Source of the DNA: Sinanaerobacter sp. ZZT-01
Lineage (GTDB): Bacteria > Bacillota > Clostridia > Peptostreptococcales > Anaerovoracaceae
DNA: 64,000 nt
Direction: 5' to 3'
Assembly: GCF_035621135.1 (NCBI RefSeq)
Contig: NZ_CP141728.1
Location: 3,162,001-3,226,000 of the forward strand
Below are positions 32,303 to 41,258 of this stretch, piece after piece. The translations under genes and the position numbers were made by a program. Within the stretch, counting starts at the first letter, position 1. The number at the start of each line of letters is the position of its first letter. A model generated the notes under the pieces. It made no database searches, was not told the origin of the DNA, and worked only from the letters and a program-made list of their open reading frames with translations.

Positions 32303-32779
32303 TCATTTTGTAAATATAGACTTCCGATCTCTGCACAATATTTTAGAAGTCAGGTTAATCATCAATTCTTCTATTGCTGATACACTCGCAATCGAACTGA
32401 TTAAAATTGTGGCTGTCTCCTGTTCCATTACATAACATAAAAATGGAAAGCAAAACAAGGCTATACCAGTGGCCTTATTGGCATAGGTATGTAAAAAAGC
32501 CAATCGCCGGTACCTCACAAATCCAATGATTACAGAAAGCAAGCATATCACTGCAATTAGGATGATCCAATAAATCATCCACAGTGAAAGATTGAGTGTC
32601 GGTATAACAACGAACAAAACAATAGCAATAAAGATTAAATCAGAAATACTGTCAATGACCTGTCCAAATTTGCTTGAAGCATTCATTTTTCTAGCTAAAT
32701 AACCATCTAAAACGTCGCTGATTCCACATGCTGTATAAAGAATAAAGAACGATCCGGAAAATGGTTCTACAAACAACAA
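32303..32779 (-). CDS. CDP-alcohol phosphatidyltransferase family membrane enzyme
   Basis: 158 aa from TTG 32779. The family signature is complete: DVLDGYLARKMNASSKFGQ followed by VIDSISD, that is Dx2DGx2ARx8Gx3Dx3D. Four to five membrane helices follow. Such enzymes move phosphatidyl groups from CDP-diacylglycerol to an alcohol. Family-like residues (NIPNYISIIRIFAS) continue upstream in frame to 32833, where an ATA stands in place of a start codon just after a stop. The annotated TTG therefore probably gives a shortened N-terminus, or the gene is decaying. Confidence 0.65.
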   Translation of the reverse strand: MLFVEPFSGSFFILYTACGISDVLDGYLARKMNASSKFGQVIDSISDLIFIAIVLFVVIPTLNLSLWMIYWIILIAVICLLSVIIGFVRYRRLAFLHTYANKATGIALFCFPFLCYVMEQETATILISSIASVSAIEELMINLTSKILCRDRKSIFTK

Positions 32780-33022
32780 TTCAACAGATGCAAATATCCT
32801 GATTATCGAAATGTAGTTAGGAATATTATTTATTTACTTCACCACCCAACAAAATGCAGGTATTTACCTTGATAAACACCAAAATAATCGATTATATTTT
32901 ATATTATAATATATACCCTTTTGCAATACAAAATATAAAAAAAATGGTATATCAGATGTTGCCTTTTAGTAATTATAGATAATCCTTTTACTTCTATAGC
33001 AGATGTAAAAGGATTATCGAAG

Positions 33023-34003
33023 CTATTTAAATAATAATTCTGGATTGATTGGAATTCCATCCATTGAGACAGAAAATGCCAGATGTGAACCAGTTGCCAT
33101 TCCTGTTTTGCCAACGCTCGCAATCACATCACCTAAAGCAACTGTATCCCCTTGCTTCTTAAATGATTCTTTGCAGCAAGCGTATTTTGACTTTAAGCCA
33201 TTACCATGATCAATAATCATATAAAATCCTGTCTTTTCGTTGAAATCAGCCTCCAATACCGTTCCTTCACAGATCGCATAAATATCACTTCCTGATTCTG
33301 CTTCTAAATCCAATTCCGGATGAACATACGCTCCATTTTCCTTATAATCATTATAGGGACAACTTATGCTGAATTTGTTCAACGGCTCTTGTAAGGTATA
33401 ATTATTTTTGATACTCTCTATCGTTTTCTGTGAAGTATGATCCTCAATTGGTATTTCAGACGTTATATTAGAATCTTCATTAGATGGTTCCGTCCTCTTT
33501 GCTTCCCAAAAGATGACAGATGCCATCCAATCATGTCCATGCCGGAAATTACTGTTAGTAAAAACAAAATAGTACCAATCATTATCTGCAAGAGGAGTTT
33601 CCAATACTGCCATATCATAATCTGACAAATCAATTGTAATTCCTTCTGTTTTACCTGGCTTAATCCGTGGCAATGTTTGTTTGATCTCTAAAATTTCTTG
33701 ACTTGTAGACCATTGTTTCAGCTTTATAATATCTGTAAACTGTAACGCTTTTTCTGATCGGTTTTTTACTGTAACTTCTACAATACCATCTCCCTGATAC
33801 TCTGTCGAGAAGCTCAATTCGTCTCCTGAAAGTCCAGAAAATATATCACAAGCAAATGCCGTAAATGCAAACAAAACAGGAATACAAACTGCAATGATAG
33901 CAACTTTTAATATTTTTCTTGGCTTATATTTTAACTCTTGATTCATTAAAACAATCGTTTTTAATTTTAAAGCCTCTGGCGTTTTGATATTATCTAATCT
34001 CAT
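33023..34003 (-). CDS. Membrane protein with degenerate M23 peptidase domain
   Basis: 326 aa. The N-terminal 35 residues are cytoplasmic (MRLDNIKTPEALKLKTIVLM), a membrane helix lies at about 31-52, then a beta domain, then an M23-like domain from about 215. VHPELDLEAESGSDIYA keeps His and Asp, but the second motif is GSHLAFSVSMDG: the third zinc ligand of the HxH pair is replaced by alanine. Likely a non-catalytic wall-binding or sensor protein. It overlaps the ECF sigma gene by four bases, suggesting it acts as its regulator. Confidence 0.7.
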   Translation of the reverse strand: MRLDNIKTPEALKLKTIVLMNQELKYKPRKILKVAIIAVCIPVLFAFTAFACDIFSGLSGDELSFSTEYQGDGIVEVTVKNRSEKALQFTDIIKLKQWSTSQEILEIKQTLPRIKPGKTEGITIDLSDYDMAVLETPLADNDWYYFVFTNSNFRHGHDWMASVIFWEAKRTEPSNEDSNITSEIPIEDHTSQKTIESIKNNYTLQEPLNKFSISCPYNDYKENGAYVHPELDLEAESGSDIYAICEGTVLEADFNEKTGFYMIIDHGNGLKSKYACCKESFKKQGDTVALGDVIASVGKTGMATGSHLAFSVSMDGIPINPELLFK

Positions 34004-34497
34004 AGACCATTAACCTCCCTTAATTTGTTTTTAAGTATTTTACGAGCATTGTAAAGTCTTGACTTGACCGTTCCGCTGGGAACTTTAAGGATTACAGCAA
34101 TCTCATCTACTGAATATCCTTCGTAATAGTGTAAGTAAACAACTGATTTCAGCTTGATCGGCAGCGTGCTAATTTGTTCCCTGATTTCATCAATCTGTGA
34201 ATTCTCCTCTTGTAAATATGTAGTTTCTTCCGTATTAACTACAAGATTAAAATTAACATGTCTTTTCCAAAAACATGAATGGTAATTTTTTGTACGATTG
34301 ATCGTCGCACGAATCAGCCAGTGCTTTAAATGCATTTCGTCTTCAATTCTACTGATATTCTTAATAAGTGATACGAAAACATCTTGAAAGATATCTTCAG
34401 CATCTTGTTTGTTTGTCACATGTGAAATCGCTATTCGATAAACCAAGTCAGCATATTGCTCAATCACAGCTTCGCATGAAATATTAATACAAGTCAC
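34000..34497 (-). CDS. ECF-type RNA polymerase sigma factor
   Basis: 165 aa. Region 2 (DLVYRIAISHVTNKQDAEDIFQDVFVSLI) lies at residues about 17-45 and region 4 (LPIKLKSVVYLHYYEGYSVDEIAVILKVPSGTVKSRLYNAR) at about 112-152. The start GTG at 34497 has AAAGG at very short spacing, so the true start could be a few codons on. The coupled downstream membrane M23-like protein fits the sigma/anti-sigma or sensor arrangement. The inducing signal is unknown. Confidence 0.8.
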   Translation of the reverse strand: MTCINISCEAVIEQYADLVYRIAISHVTNKQDAEDIFQDVFVSLIKNISRIEDEMHLKHWLIRATINRTKNYHSCFWKRHVNFNLVVNTEETTYLQEENSQIDEIREQISTLPIKLKSVVYLHYYEGYSVDEIAVILKVPSGTVKSRLYNARKILKNKLREVNGL

Positions 34498-34597
34498 ACC
34501 TTTCTCAAATTATTTGAAAGCCTTTCACTAATAATACAATTAAATACTTGCTTTGGTTCATTTTTTATAAAAAAATAAGCCGCCTGAATTATAAAGC

Positions 34598-35284
34598 TTA
34601 TTCAATTATACCATCCCGAACTGTAATGATTCGGCTGCTGCTTTTGGCAGCTTCTGGTGAATGTGTTACCATAATGATTGTTTGTCCGCTTTCCCGGTTA
34701 ATATCGCATAACAGGTGCATAATTCCCTCACCTGTATTGCTGTCCAAATTTCCTGTCGGTTCATCTGCAAATAGAATTTCGGGATTTCCGATCAATGCAC
34801 GGGCGATCGCAACACGTTGCTGTTGTCCTCCTGACAATTCGCGGGGAGTATGCCTACGCCTATCAGATAAGCCCACCACTTCTAAGATGTGATTTAACTG
34901 TTTCTTGTAATCCCTCATTCTCTTGCCATCCAGAAGCAAGGGAAGCATAATGTTTTCTTCTACATTCAGGTTAGGAATAAGATTGTAAAACTGAAATACA
35001 AAGCCTATGTTTTGTCGCCGTATTCTGCTCATTTTTTCATCTTCCAAGTGGGATATATCTATACCACCCAGACAAACGGAACCGCCCGTCGGAGCGTCCA
35101 AACCTCCAAGAATATATAGGAGCGTGCTTTTTCCGGAGCCGGACGGCCCCATGATGGATACAAACTCACCCTGCATAACCTGCAAGGATACGTCTTTCAA
35201 TACCTTTGTTGTGGTATTGCCAATCCGAAAATCTTTCACAATATGTTTGCCCTCAACGGCAATGTTACCTACGAATGGTTTCAT
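34598..35284 (-). CDS. ABC transporter ATP-binding protein (MacB/LolD-like)
   Basis: 228 aa. Walker A GPSGSGKSTLLYILGG near 41-56, Q-loop GFVFQFYNLIPNLNVEENIMLPL, signature LSGGQQQRVAIARALIGNPEI and Walker B LFADEPTGNLDS. The LNVEEN and GNLDS motifs are typical of ATPases paired with FtsX-type permeases. It stands 23 bases after the permease gene and belongs to the two-component-controlled export module. Confidence 0.9.
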   Translation of the reverse strand: MKPFVGNIAVEGKHIVKDFRIGNTTTKVLKDVSLQVMQGEFVSIMGPSGSGKSTLLYILGGLDAPTGGSVCLGGIDISHLEDEKMSRIRRQNIGFVFQFYNLIPNLNVEENIMLPLLLDGKRMRDYKKQLNHILEVVGLSDRRRHTPRELSGGQQQRVAIARALIGNPEILFADEPTGNLDSNTGEGIMHLLCDINRESGQTIIMVTHSPEAAKSSSRIITVRDGIIE

Positions 35285-35307
35285 CTGTAAAACCTCTACT
35301 CTCTCTA

Positions 35308-37788
35308 TTACTCAAATTTGATTTCTTCTACTAATTTCATCTGACGGGTTTTGAAAATCGGAACGACCGACCCCAATAAAGTAACCAGTATTCCCATAGC
35401 CCCGGCCATGAGAAATGTCTTGGCACTAAGTTCCGGCACCATAGAGATTTTCGGGCCAGCCACAAGAAAAATCGTTTGTATTTCCATATAGGAAACGAAG
35501 ATAGCGATTACCGCACCAATCAGACCAGAAGAAAAGCCCTCAATCAACGCCATCTTTATATTTTGCCGGTTGCTTAATCCAACGGACTTATACATGGCGA
35601 TTGCACGACGCTTTTGCATATAGTTAATCAGAAGATTATTGATAATGCCCATTGCTGCCAGTAGCAAAACGAAGTAGGTCATACTATGCATAGGCTGCAA
35701 AAAGGCTCCCACAGTGGAAAGAGCGTCCGTATTAAATTCTTCTACCGTCCGGCTCCAATTCGAGGTATCTCCGAACAAGTCACGGATTTGCACCATGATT
35801 GCATCTGGGTCAGCGGCAGTATAGGCTAAAAAGCCATAGGTTGTCTTGCCAAAATCGGAAACCGCATAGGTCGAAGGAATTACCGCTTCCACATCCGTTG
35901 CCCTCGACTTGAAACTACCGACTATAACATAAGCGTTCGGTGCGGCTCCATTTGACAGGGTGAGCGTATCCCCCACGGAAAATCCCGTCCGTTCCATACA
36001 ACTTTCGCTTAATATAATTGACCGTTTTGTGGCAAATTCAGAAATAGCCTGTTCCTGCATACTACTTTCTGTGTAGTGAAGTGCCAACATGGAGCTGTAC
36101 CATTCCAGATTGTCCGTTGCTTCAAGTCGTGAAAAATTAATTCTGTTTCCTTGCGCCTCATTCTCAAACACAAAGAGGGGCAGTACCTTTTCAATGCCAT
36201 CCATATTTTCCACCTGCTCTACAAAATCCGGCTCCATTTGTCCGTCTGCAAAGCCTTGCATCTCTGCACCTTTGAATACGTCACCAATGTAGGTTGTTAC
36301 GAAATTTCCTACAACGCTGATCGCTATAACTGCGGAAATGCTGATAAAAAGAAGTGTAATGTTCTGTGCAATGCTTTTGTTGTCCCGCATGTTGCGGGCG
36401 GCAAGTCTACCTTCATTTTTGAAAATCAGGTCATACAAGCGTTCCAGTCCCATAGAAATCAGGTTCGTCATAAGAGGAATGACAAGTATCGTTGCGGCAA
36501 TCAGTCCCAACAGGGAAAAACCACCCGCCAGATATAACATATTTCCAGAAACAATCTTTGGCAGAACTACAGAAACCCAAAATAGCACAATTCCGATCCC
36601 TACGATAAAACGTCGGGGTATGTGTTTTTCCTCTACCGTTCCAAGCACAACGTCTTTGATTGGCAGTCGGCTTGCCCGGCGTACCGGGAGCCATGCGCTT
36701 AGCAAAGAGACGGCTACAGCAACAGTGAAAGAAGCAATAATACTGACTGGTGAAATAACAACGGGGATTTCAATTCCCTGCGACAGGGATTGTCCCATGC
36801 CCTGTAAAATTAATTTCAGCACAAACATTCCGATCGGAATACCAATCAGACCACCCATACCGCCATATAGCAAACTTTCCAAAAGAAGAATGCGGGTAAC
36901 CGCTTTTTGGGTCGCTCCAATGCTGCGAAAGGTTCCGATTACCGGCAGTCTGTCTAACGTGATTACCTTGTAGCTGCTGAAAATGATAAATACACTAATT
37001 GTCAGCGAGAAAAAGCTAATTAGAAAAAATGGCATAGATTTTTGCCTTGCATCGGCAGTAATCTGCTCTTCATTTACAATTTTTGACACTTGATAGTTGC
37101 TTGAAGAAAGCTTCTCTTTCAACTCACTGATCAAGTCACCCGTAGAAACGTCCTCGGCGGACTTAATTAAAATCTCGCTGTATCCATCCGTTTGCCCTAA
37201 AAGTTCAGTTAATTTAGAAAGAGGTAAAAGAGCGGTTGCTCCCCTTGTATGCCGCAGAAAAATAGTATCATAGGCGGCAATTTCCGCTACTTCAAAACTG
37301 ACAGGGGTTCCCTTGATTTGCAGGGTTATGGTATCGCCCTTATCAATTCCATATTTTGAAGTAAACCGATCCGGCAGAATAATTTTATTACCGGAGAAGT
37401 CAGTGATTTCTCCACCATCTAACAAACGCGGCTGATTAATTTGGTTAAGCTGTGAGAGGTCAGCAGCAATCAGGTCAACCGTTTCGTAATAGCCGTTTTC
37501 GTGATATAAGGAACGCTCCTCCAGCATACCCACGCTTGCCCCAATGGAGGATAAATCGGGAATGGCACTTATATCAATTCCGCTCGTGTCATCTGTGGCC
37601 GTAACGGAAATCGTTGCGCTTCCCGCCATGCCCTGTGCCATTTTTCGCTGTGCGCTTTCATAGGACGCACCAATAGAAAAAGACACAAACAGCAATGTAG
37701 TAGATAGAAGTATCGACAGCAACATAACGACTGTTCTTGTTTTGCGTTCTTTTACATTCGTCAAAATGTATTTCAATATAATTTTCAA
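35308..37788 (-). CDS. FtsX-family ABC transporter permease, 826 aa
   Basis: A large permease with two FtsX domains: N-terminal helix (TRTVVMLLSILLSTTLLFVSFSIG), an extracytoplasmic part, three helices near 250-370, then a second set after residue 400 and a C-terminal trio (GIINNLLINYMQKRRAIAMYKSVGLSNRQNIK and following). No substrate-binding motif was recognised. It resembles permeases of bacitracin/lantibiotic-resistance and MacB-like exporters. Base composition is visibly richer in G+C than flanking genes, hinting at transfer. It follows a 58-aa peptide gene by 24 bases. Confidence 0.85.
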   Translation of the reverse strand: MKIILKYILTNVKERKTRTVVMLLSILLSTTLLFVSFSIGASYESAQRKMAQGMAGSATISVTATDDTSGIDISAIPDLSSIGASVGMLEERSLYHENGYYETVDLIAADLSQLNQINQPRLLDGGEITDFSGNKIILPDRFTSKYGIDKGDTITLQIKGTPVSFEVAEIAAYDTIFLRHTRGATALLPLSKLTELLGQTDGYSEILIKSAEDVSTGDLISELKEKLSSSNYQVSKIVNEEQITADARQKSMPFFLISFFSLTISVFIIFSSYKVITLDRLPVIGTFRSIGATQKAVTRILLLESLLYGGMGGLIGIPIGMFVLKLILQGMGQSLSQGIEIPVVISPVSIIASFTVAVAVSLLSAWLPVRRASRLPIKDVVLGTVEEKHIPRRFIVGIGIVLFWVSVVLPKIVSGNMLYLAGGFSLLGLIAATILVIPLMTNLISMGLERLYDLIFKNEGRLAARNMRDNKSIAQNITLLFISISAVIAISVVGNFVTTYIGDVFKGAEMQGFADGQMEPDFVEQVENMDGIEKVLPLFVFENEAQGNRINFSRLEATDNLEWYSSMLALHYTESSMQEQAISEFATKRSIILSESCMERTGFSVGDTLTLSNGAAPNAYVIVGSFKSRATDVEAVIPSTYAVSDFGKTTYGFLAYTAADPDAIMVQIRDLFGDTSNWSRTVEEFNTDALSTVGAFLQPMHSMTYFVLLLAAMGIINNLLINYMQKRRAIAMYKSVGLSNRQNIKMALIEGFSSGLIGAVIAIFVSYMEIQTIFLVAGPKISMVPELSAKTFLMAGAMGILVTLLGSVVPIFKTRQMKLVEEIKFE

Positions 37789-37812
37789 TCAAACACCTGC
37801 TTTCTATTGCTT

Positions 37813-37989
37813 TTAAAAAAGTATCGCTGGTGAGGGTTGTCCCTGACATTCCCCATCAGCCACCATATCCAAATCAACAGACCCAATCTCTAAGGTCTGC
37901 GGACGTAGCAGAAACGCTGCAGCCACAAATGCAACAAAAAGCGTAATAGTCGTAGTGGCCACGAATGGCAGCATCTTTTTCAATTTCAT
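37813..37989 (-). CDS. 58-aa exported or membrane peptide between kinase and ABC transporter
   Basis: The start is ATG 37989 with TCAGGAGGTGAGAAA before it. A lysine start and helix (MKLKKMLPFVATTTITLFVAFVAAAF) is followed by a short acidic outside part ending GECQGQPSPAILF. It has the form of a signal-peptide plus small mature peptide. Lying between the sensor kinase and the permease, it could be the transporter substrate, a sensing cofactor or a signal. No known family was recognised. Confidence 0.6.
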   Translation of the reverse strand: MKLKKMLPFVATTTITLFVAFVAAAFLLRPQTLEIGSVDLDMVADGECQGQPSPAILF

Positions 37990-38086
37990 TTTCTCACCTC
38001 CTGACATATAAAAAAGGTTGGCAGTTATCATAATCAAATGATAAACTGTCAACCTTAATCTATCTTTCAGGCAACCTTAATTAACC

Positions 38087-39499
38087 TTAATTTATGGGAA
38101 ACTGTATCTGAAAAGCCGTCCCAATACTCGGTATGCTCGATACTGATACTGTTCCTCCGTGAAGTTCAACAATGCTTTTGGAAATGGCTAGCCCTAGACC
38201 TGTTCCTTGCAGCTTATGCTCCGCGCCGGTTCCCCGATAGTAACGCTGAAAGAGCGAGCCTGCTTCCTCTGCGGTCATTCCTTTTCCATTATCAGACACA
38301 ATTACTTGAAGGATGGTATCAGAAACAGAAGTTTGCAGGGTGACTTCCGTATTTTCATTCCCGTGCACAAATGCGTTGATGATTAAATTCTGAAAGGCTC
38401 TTGTCAAAAGCGTTTGGTCGAAAGAAATTAAAACGGTTTCCTCAGTAGCTTCAAAGTGAATGGTACGGTGCTCATATTCGGGATTGTTCAAAATATCAAT
38501 GATCAATTCCTTTATGAAACGGATAAAATTTTGCTCCTGTCGTTTCAAAGGAATCATGCCATTTTCTAATTGATAGGTTAGTTTCAAATCGTCAATCAGT
38601 GTTTCCATATAAGCAACATTTTTTAACATGACCTGTGCATACCGCTTATATTGTTCCTCGGTTTTGGTGCTATGCGCCTGTAACATTTCAGCGTAGCCTT
38701 TAATGGGCGATAAAGGCGTTTTCAGATCATGGGTGATGTTGGCAATCCATTCCTTGCGCATTTTTTCTGTCTGCTCCCGCAACCTGTCGCTTGCTTTAAT
38801 CTCTGTGTCCAAGGTGTTTAAGCTGCTATATACATCACCGAAAGCTCCGTGGATCTGAATAGGTAAATAACTGCGTGTTGCAATCTCCTTGACAGAAGCG
38901 GTAAGTTGACTCATTATCCGCGTTGTCCAAAATCCATAGATAATTCCCGAAACAAGAACAACCGCAAATAATATACCAACAATAAGAAGGACAATTGTTT
39001 TCCCACCTGTAAATCTTTCTGCATTTAAATACATGGTTATCTTTGAGACTTTCACAGGGAAATGAAGTATATAAGTATAGTCGTTTCCATTGTTTGTAAC
39101 CGTTCCGATGAAAGAAGTGGTTTCGCTGCTTTCTAATTGCCCTGTTTGGTAAAGATGCAACAGCTCAGTGTCGGAATAAGTATCGTCAGACTGTTTTGGT
39201 TTTTGATAGCTAAATATTTCACAACCGGAATCATCCAAAATTTGCATTCCTATCCCATTTTCTTGCAACAGCTCTATTCCTGCCTGCTTAATCTGTGGAT
39301 TATCGCTTGTAAAAATAATTTGCTCCCCGAAATCCTCTGTAACTGTTTTAGGCCAATCGCTCTTCACAGTTGAGCCGTCCGGCACTTGAACGGTAATCAT
39401 TAAATAAAAAATGCCAATCGTTACGATAATCGTCCCAATCAATGATAAGAAGAAAATCAGGTAAATGTGAAAAATTGTGCGGTAACCGGATTTTTTCAT
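38087..39499 (-). CDS. Sensor histidine kinase
   Basis: 470 aa. Two membrane helices (FHIYLIFFLSLIGTIIVTIGIFYLM at 8-35 and TIVLLIVGILFAVVLVSGIIYGF near 170-192) enclose an outside sensor domain. The H-box is WIANITHDLKTPLSPIKGYAEML near 250-270; N-box NLIINAFVHGN and G-boxes VSDNGKGMTAEEAG and GTGLGLAISKSIVELHGG follow. It should phosphorylate the adjacent response regulator, in answer to an outside peptide or envelope stress. Confidence 0.9.
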   Translation of the reverse strand: MKKSGYRTIFHIYLIFFLSLIGTIIVTIGIFYLMITVQVPDGSTVKSDWPKTVTEDFGEQIIFTSDNPQIKQAGIELLQENGIGMQILDDSGCEIFSYQKPKQSDDTYSDTELLHLYQTGQLESSETTSFIGTVTNNGNDYTYILHFPVKVSKITMYLNAERFTGGKTIVLLIVGILFAVVLVSGIIYGFWTTRIMSQLTASVKEIATRSYLPIQIHGAFGDVYSSLNTLDTEIKASDRLREQTEKMRKEWIANITHDLKTPLSPIKGYAEMLQAHSTKTEEQYKRYAQVMLKNVAYMETLIDDLKLTYQLENGMIPLKRQEQNFIRFIKELIIDILNNPEYEHRTIHFEATEETVLISFDQTLLTRAFQNLIINAFVHGNENTEVTLQTSVSDTILQVIVSDNGKGMTAEEAGSLFQRYYRGTGAEHKLQGTGLGLAISKSIVELHGGTVSVSSIPSIGTAFQIQFPIN

Positions 39500-40204
39500 C
39501 TATTCAGCCCTCTTCTTTAGCTTGTAACCCAGGCCTTTCACTGTAATAAGCTGTTGGGGGGTTGATGGGGTATTTTCAATTTTTTCCCGGATATGTCGGA
39601 TATGAACCATAATGGTATTATCACATATACTGCTGTATTCGCCCCAAACCTGTTCGTATAAACGTTCTTTGCTGATAATTTTATCGGCGTTCTCCATTAG
39701 ATAAGACAAAAGCAGAAATTCACGCCCGGTCAAGCTGATTTCCTGTCCTGACTTATAAGCTTGACCGCTTTCCCTATCGAGAGAAAGAGGGCCGACGCTC
39801 AAAGTATCGTTAGGGCTTGAATCTAGTGTAACCTGATACTGTTGACGGCGAAGCTGCGCTTTGATGCGAAAAACAATCTCCCGAGGGCTGAATGGTTTGG
39901 TTATATAATCGTCGCCGCCGCAGGAAAGGCCAAGAATTTTATCAATGTCATCATTTTTAGAAGAAAGGAACAAAATAGAGCAGTAAGAAAATTCTCGTAT
40001 TTTTTTGCATACTTCTAAGCCGTCAAAGTCTGGAAGCATAACATCTAACACAACAACGTCAGGCTGAAAATCCCGACAAACTTGTAATGCTTCCAGTCCC
40101 GTATGCGCTTTCCGAATGGACTGAAAACCGTCTTGTTGCAATGCTTCTTGTATCAGATCAACAATATCCGTTTCGTCATCTACCAATAAGATTTTACTAT
40201 CCAT
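39500..40204 (-). CDS. OmpR/PhoB-family response regulator
   Basis: 234 aa from ATG 40204 (CAGGTGATACGA before it); a GTG nine bases earlier is an alternative. The receiver domain has LLVDDETD, phospho-acceptor VVLDVMLPDFDG and the lysine in YITKPFS. The winged-helix effector is at about 135-232 (LTGREFLLLSYLMENADKIISKERLYEQVWG and VHIRHIREKIE). It stops directly before the kinase start. It likely controls the downstream peptide and ABC genes. Confidence 0.9.
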   Translation of the reverse strand: MDSKILLVDDETDIVDLIQEALQQDGFQSIRKAHTGLEALQVCRDFQPDVVVLDVMLPDFDGLEVCKKIREFSYCSILFLSSKNDDIDKILGLSCGGDDYITKPFSPREIVFRIKAQLRRQQYQVTLDSSPNDTLSVGPLSLDRESGQAYKSGQEISLTGREFLLLSYLMENADKIISKERLYEQVWGEYSSICDNTIMVHIRHIREKIENTPSTPQQLITVKGLGYKLKKRAE

Positions 40205-40385
40205 TCGTATCACCTGATTTCTGTCTCACTCTACCATCCATAGGCTTTTTAGCATCTTTCGGTATTAACCAGACACGGCTAAATCGAACGGCATCTTTAA
40301 CTCTATTATCTTCACAGAGCTTCTGAACCCAGCGTTCTGTGATACTCCATTTTTCAGCCGCTTCCCGCACAGTCATATAGTCCAT
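40197..40385 (-). CDS. Small helix-turn-helix (excisionase/MerR-like) protein
   Basis: 62 aa: MTVREAAEKWSITERWVQKL then VKDAVRFSRVWLIPKDAKKP. This is the HTH_17 form seen in small DNA-binding proteins. It overlaps the response regulator by 8 bases, so it heads the module. A transcriptional role for the module, or a remnant of a mobile unit that brought the module in, are both possible. Confidence 0.7.
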   Translation of the reverse strand: MDYMTVREAAEKWSITERWVQKLCEDNRVKDAVRFSRVWLIPKDAKKPMDGRVRQKSGDTNG

Positions 40386-40575
40386 TTCATTGCATCCTTT
40401 CAGAGTATATATTCATTGTATTCGTTTAGCCGAATTAAATCAAGAGAGCAACTCTTAACATTTCATTTTGCTCGACTTTTTTTGTAACTGTAGCAATGAC
40501 GATTGTTTCCCTTTGGCGCTTTATTGTGCATATGGCATTATCACTTACATCGCAATGCAAGTTAGCCCAAAGGTC

Positions 40576-40818
40576 TTACAATTTTCTAAATATATTTTTA
40601 ATATTATTACTAATTTTTTTCTTTAATTTAGGGCAGTTTTGCAACTCATTTAATTCCCTTTGTATCTCATTATGGCTTCCAGACTTCAAATGTAACCAGA
40701 TATCATTCCCAATTTTTTTCAGACGATCTAATTCCTCTATATAATAGATTCCCTCATTTTCTTCCAACTTCCGATACAGGGAATATTGTCCATCCTCTGG
40801 AATCATTTTATAGTCCAT
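40576..40818 (-). CDS. Small hypothetical protein, paralogue of the element gene at 3017-3232
   Basis: 80 aa with GGGGAGGG before its ATG. IPEDGQYSLYRKLEENE and IWLHLKSG are shared with the element protein; the C-terminus is a different, strongly basic tail (KLKKKISNNIKNIFRKL). It stands alone between the two-component module and a hairpin at 40861-40888. Family and function are unknown. Confidence 0.6.
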   Translation of the reverse strand: MDYKMIPEDGQYSLYRKLEENEGIYYIEELDRLKKIGNDIWLHLKSGSHNEIQRELNELQNCPKLKKKISNNIKNIFRKL

Positions 40819-41096
40819 ACTATTTCCCTCCCCTTTTTATTCTCTCTACACAATAAAATAAGAGTACCTATTATCCCAAAGGTACTCTCAAAACAACATC
40901 TTTACAGTGATTTTTAAAGACTAAGCCATCATCCTTTTCCATATCTTAAAAAATAAAATAAGTGCTACATATAAACTTCCTTATCGAAACGTCATTTCTT
41001 TAAAATCTGTGTTCATACCTTAATATTATTTTTACAAGATTTCTTAAAAAGAATACTTTTATAAATAGTTAGAAAATTCATCCTCAAAGTTTAAGC
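40819..41096. other. Gene-poor gap with one hairpin
   Basis: Apart from the hairpin at 40861-40888 nothing firm is visible. The sequence is AT-rich and may be the remains of older mobile DNA, given the small paralogue next to it. Confidence 0.3.
40861..40888. repeat. 9-bp inverted repeat (terminator-like hairpin)
   Basis: AGAGTACCT (40861-40869) and AGGTACTCT (40880-40888) are exact complements with a 10-base loop; on the minus strand TATTTTATTG follows. It lies just upstream of the 80-aa gene and may end transcription arriving from the right. Confidence 0.5.
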
Positions 41097-41258
41097 ATGT
41101 TTCATAAGGCTCCGTCTTATTTACTACCGCATGAACCGTTCTTCGAGTACTTTTATATAGGGAATTATTATCATTTAGAAATTCCTATTACAAACCATAT
41201 CATTTTAACTAAAAAGTTACAAGAGAAAGAAGCTGAAATATTATTTTCGGAGGCTTAA
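41097..41258 (+). CDS. Doubtful 53-aa frame, possibly a gene remnant
   Basis: A plus-strand frame MFHKAPSYLLPHEPFFEYFY continues to LQEKEAEILFSEA. Composition looks protein-like, but there is no ribosome site before the ATG. The frame is open a little further upstream, and it may be the C-terminal end of a lost gene. Confidence 0.25.
   Translation: MFHKAPSYLLPHEPFFEYFYIGNYYHLEIPITNHIILTKKLQEKEAEILFSEA

Noticed and set aside
36338-36973. Plus-strand 211-aa frame inside the FtsX permease gene
   Set aside because: Antisense shadow: the permease has membrane helices and family form in the opposite frame, and this frame has no ribosome site or recognisable domain.
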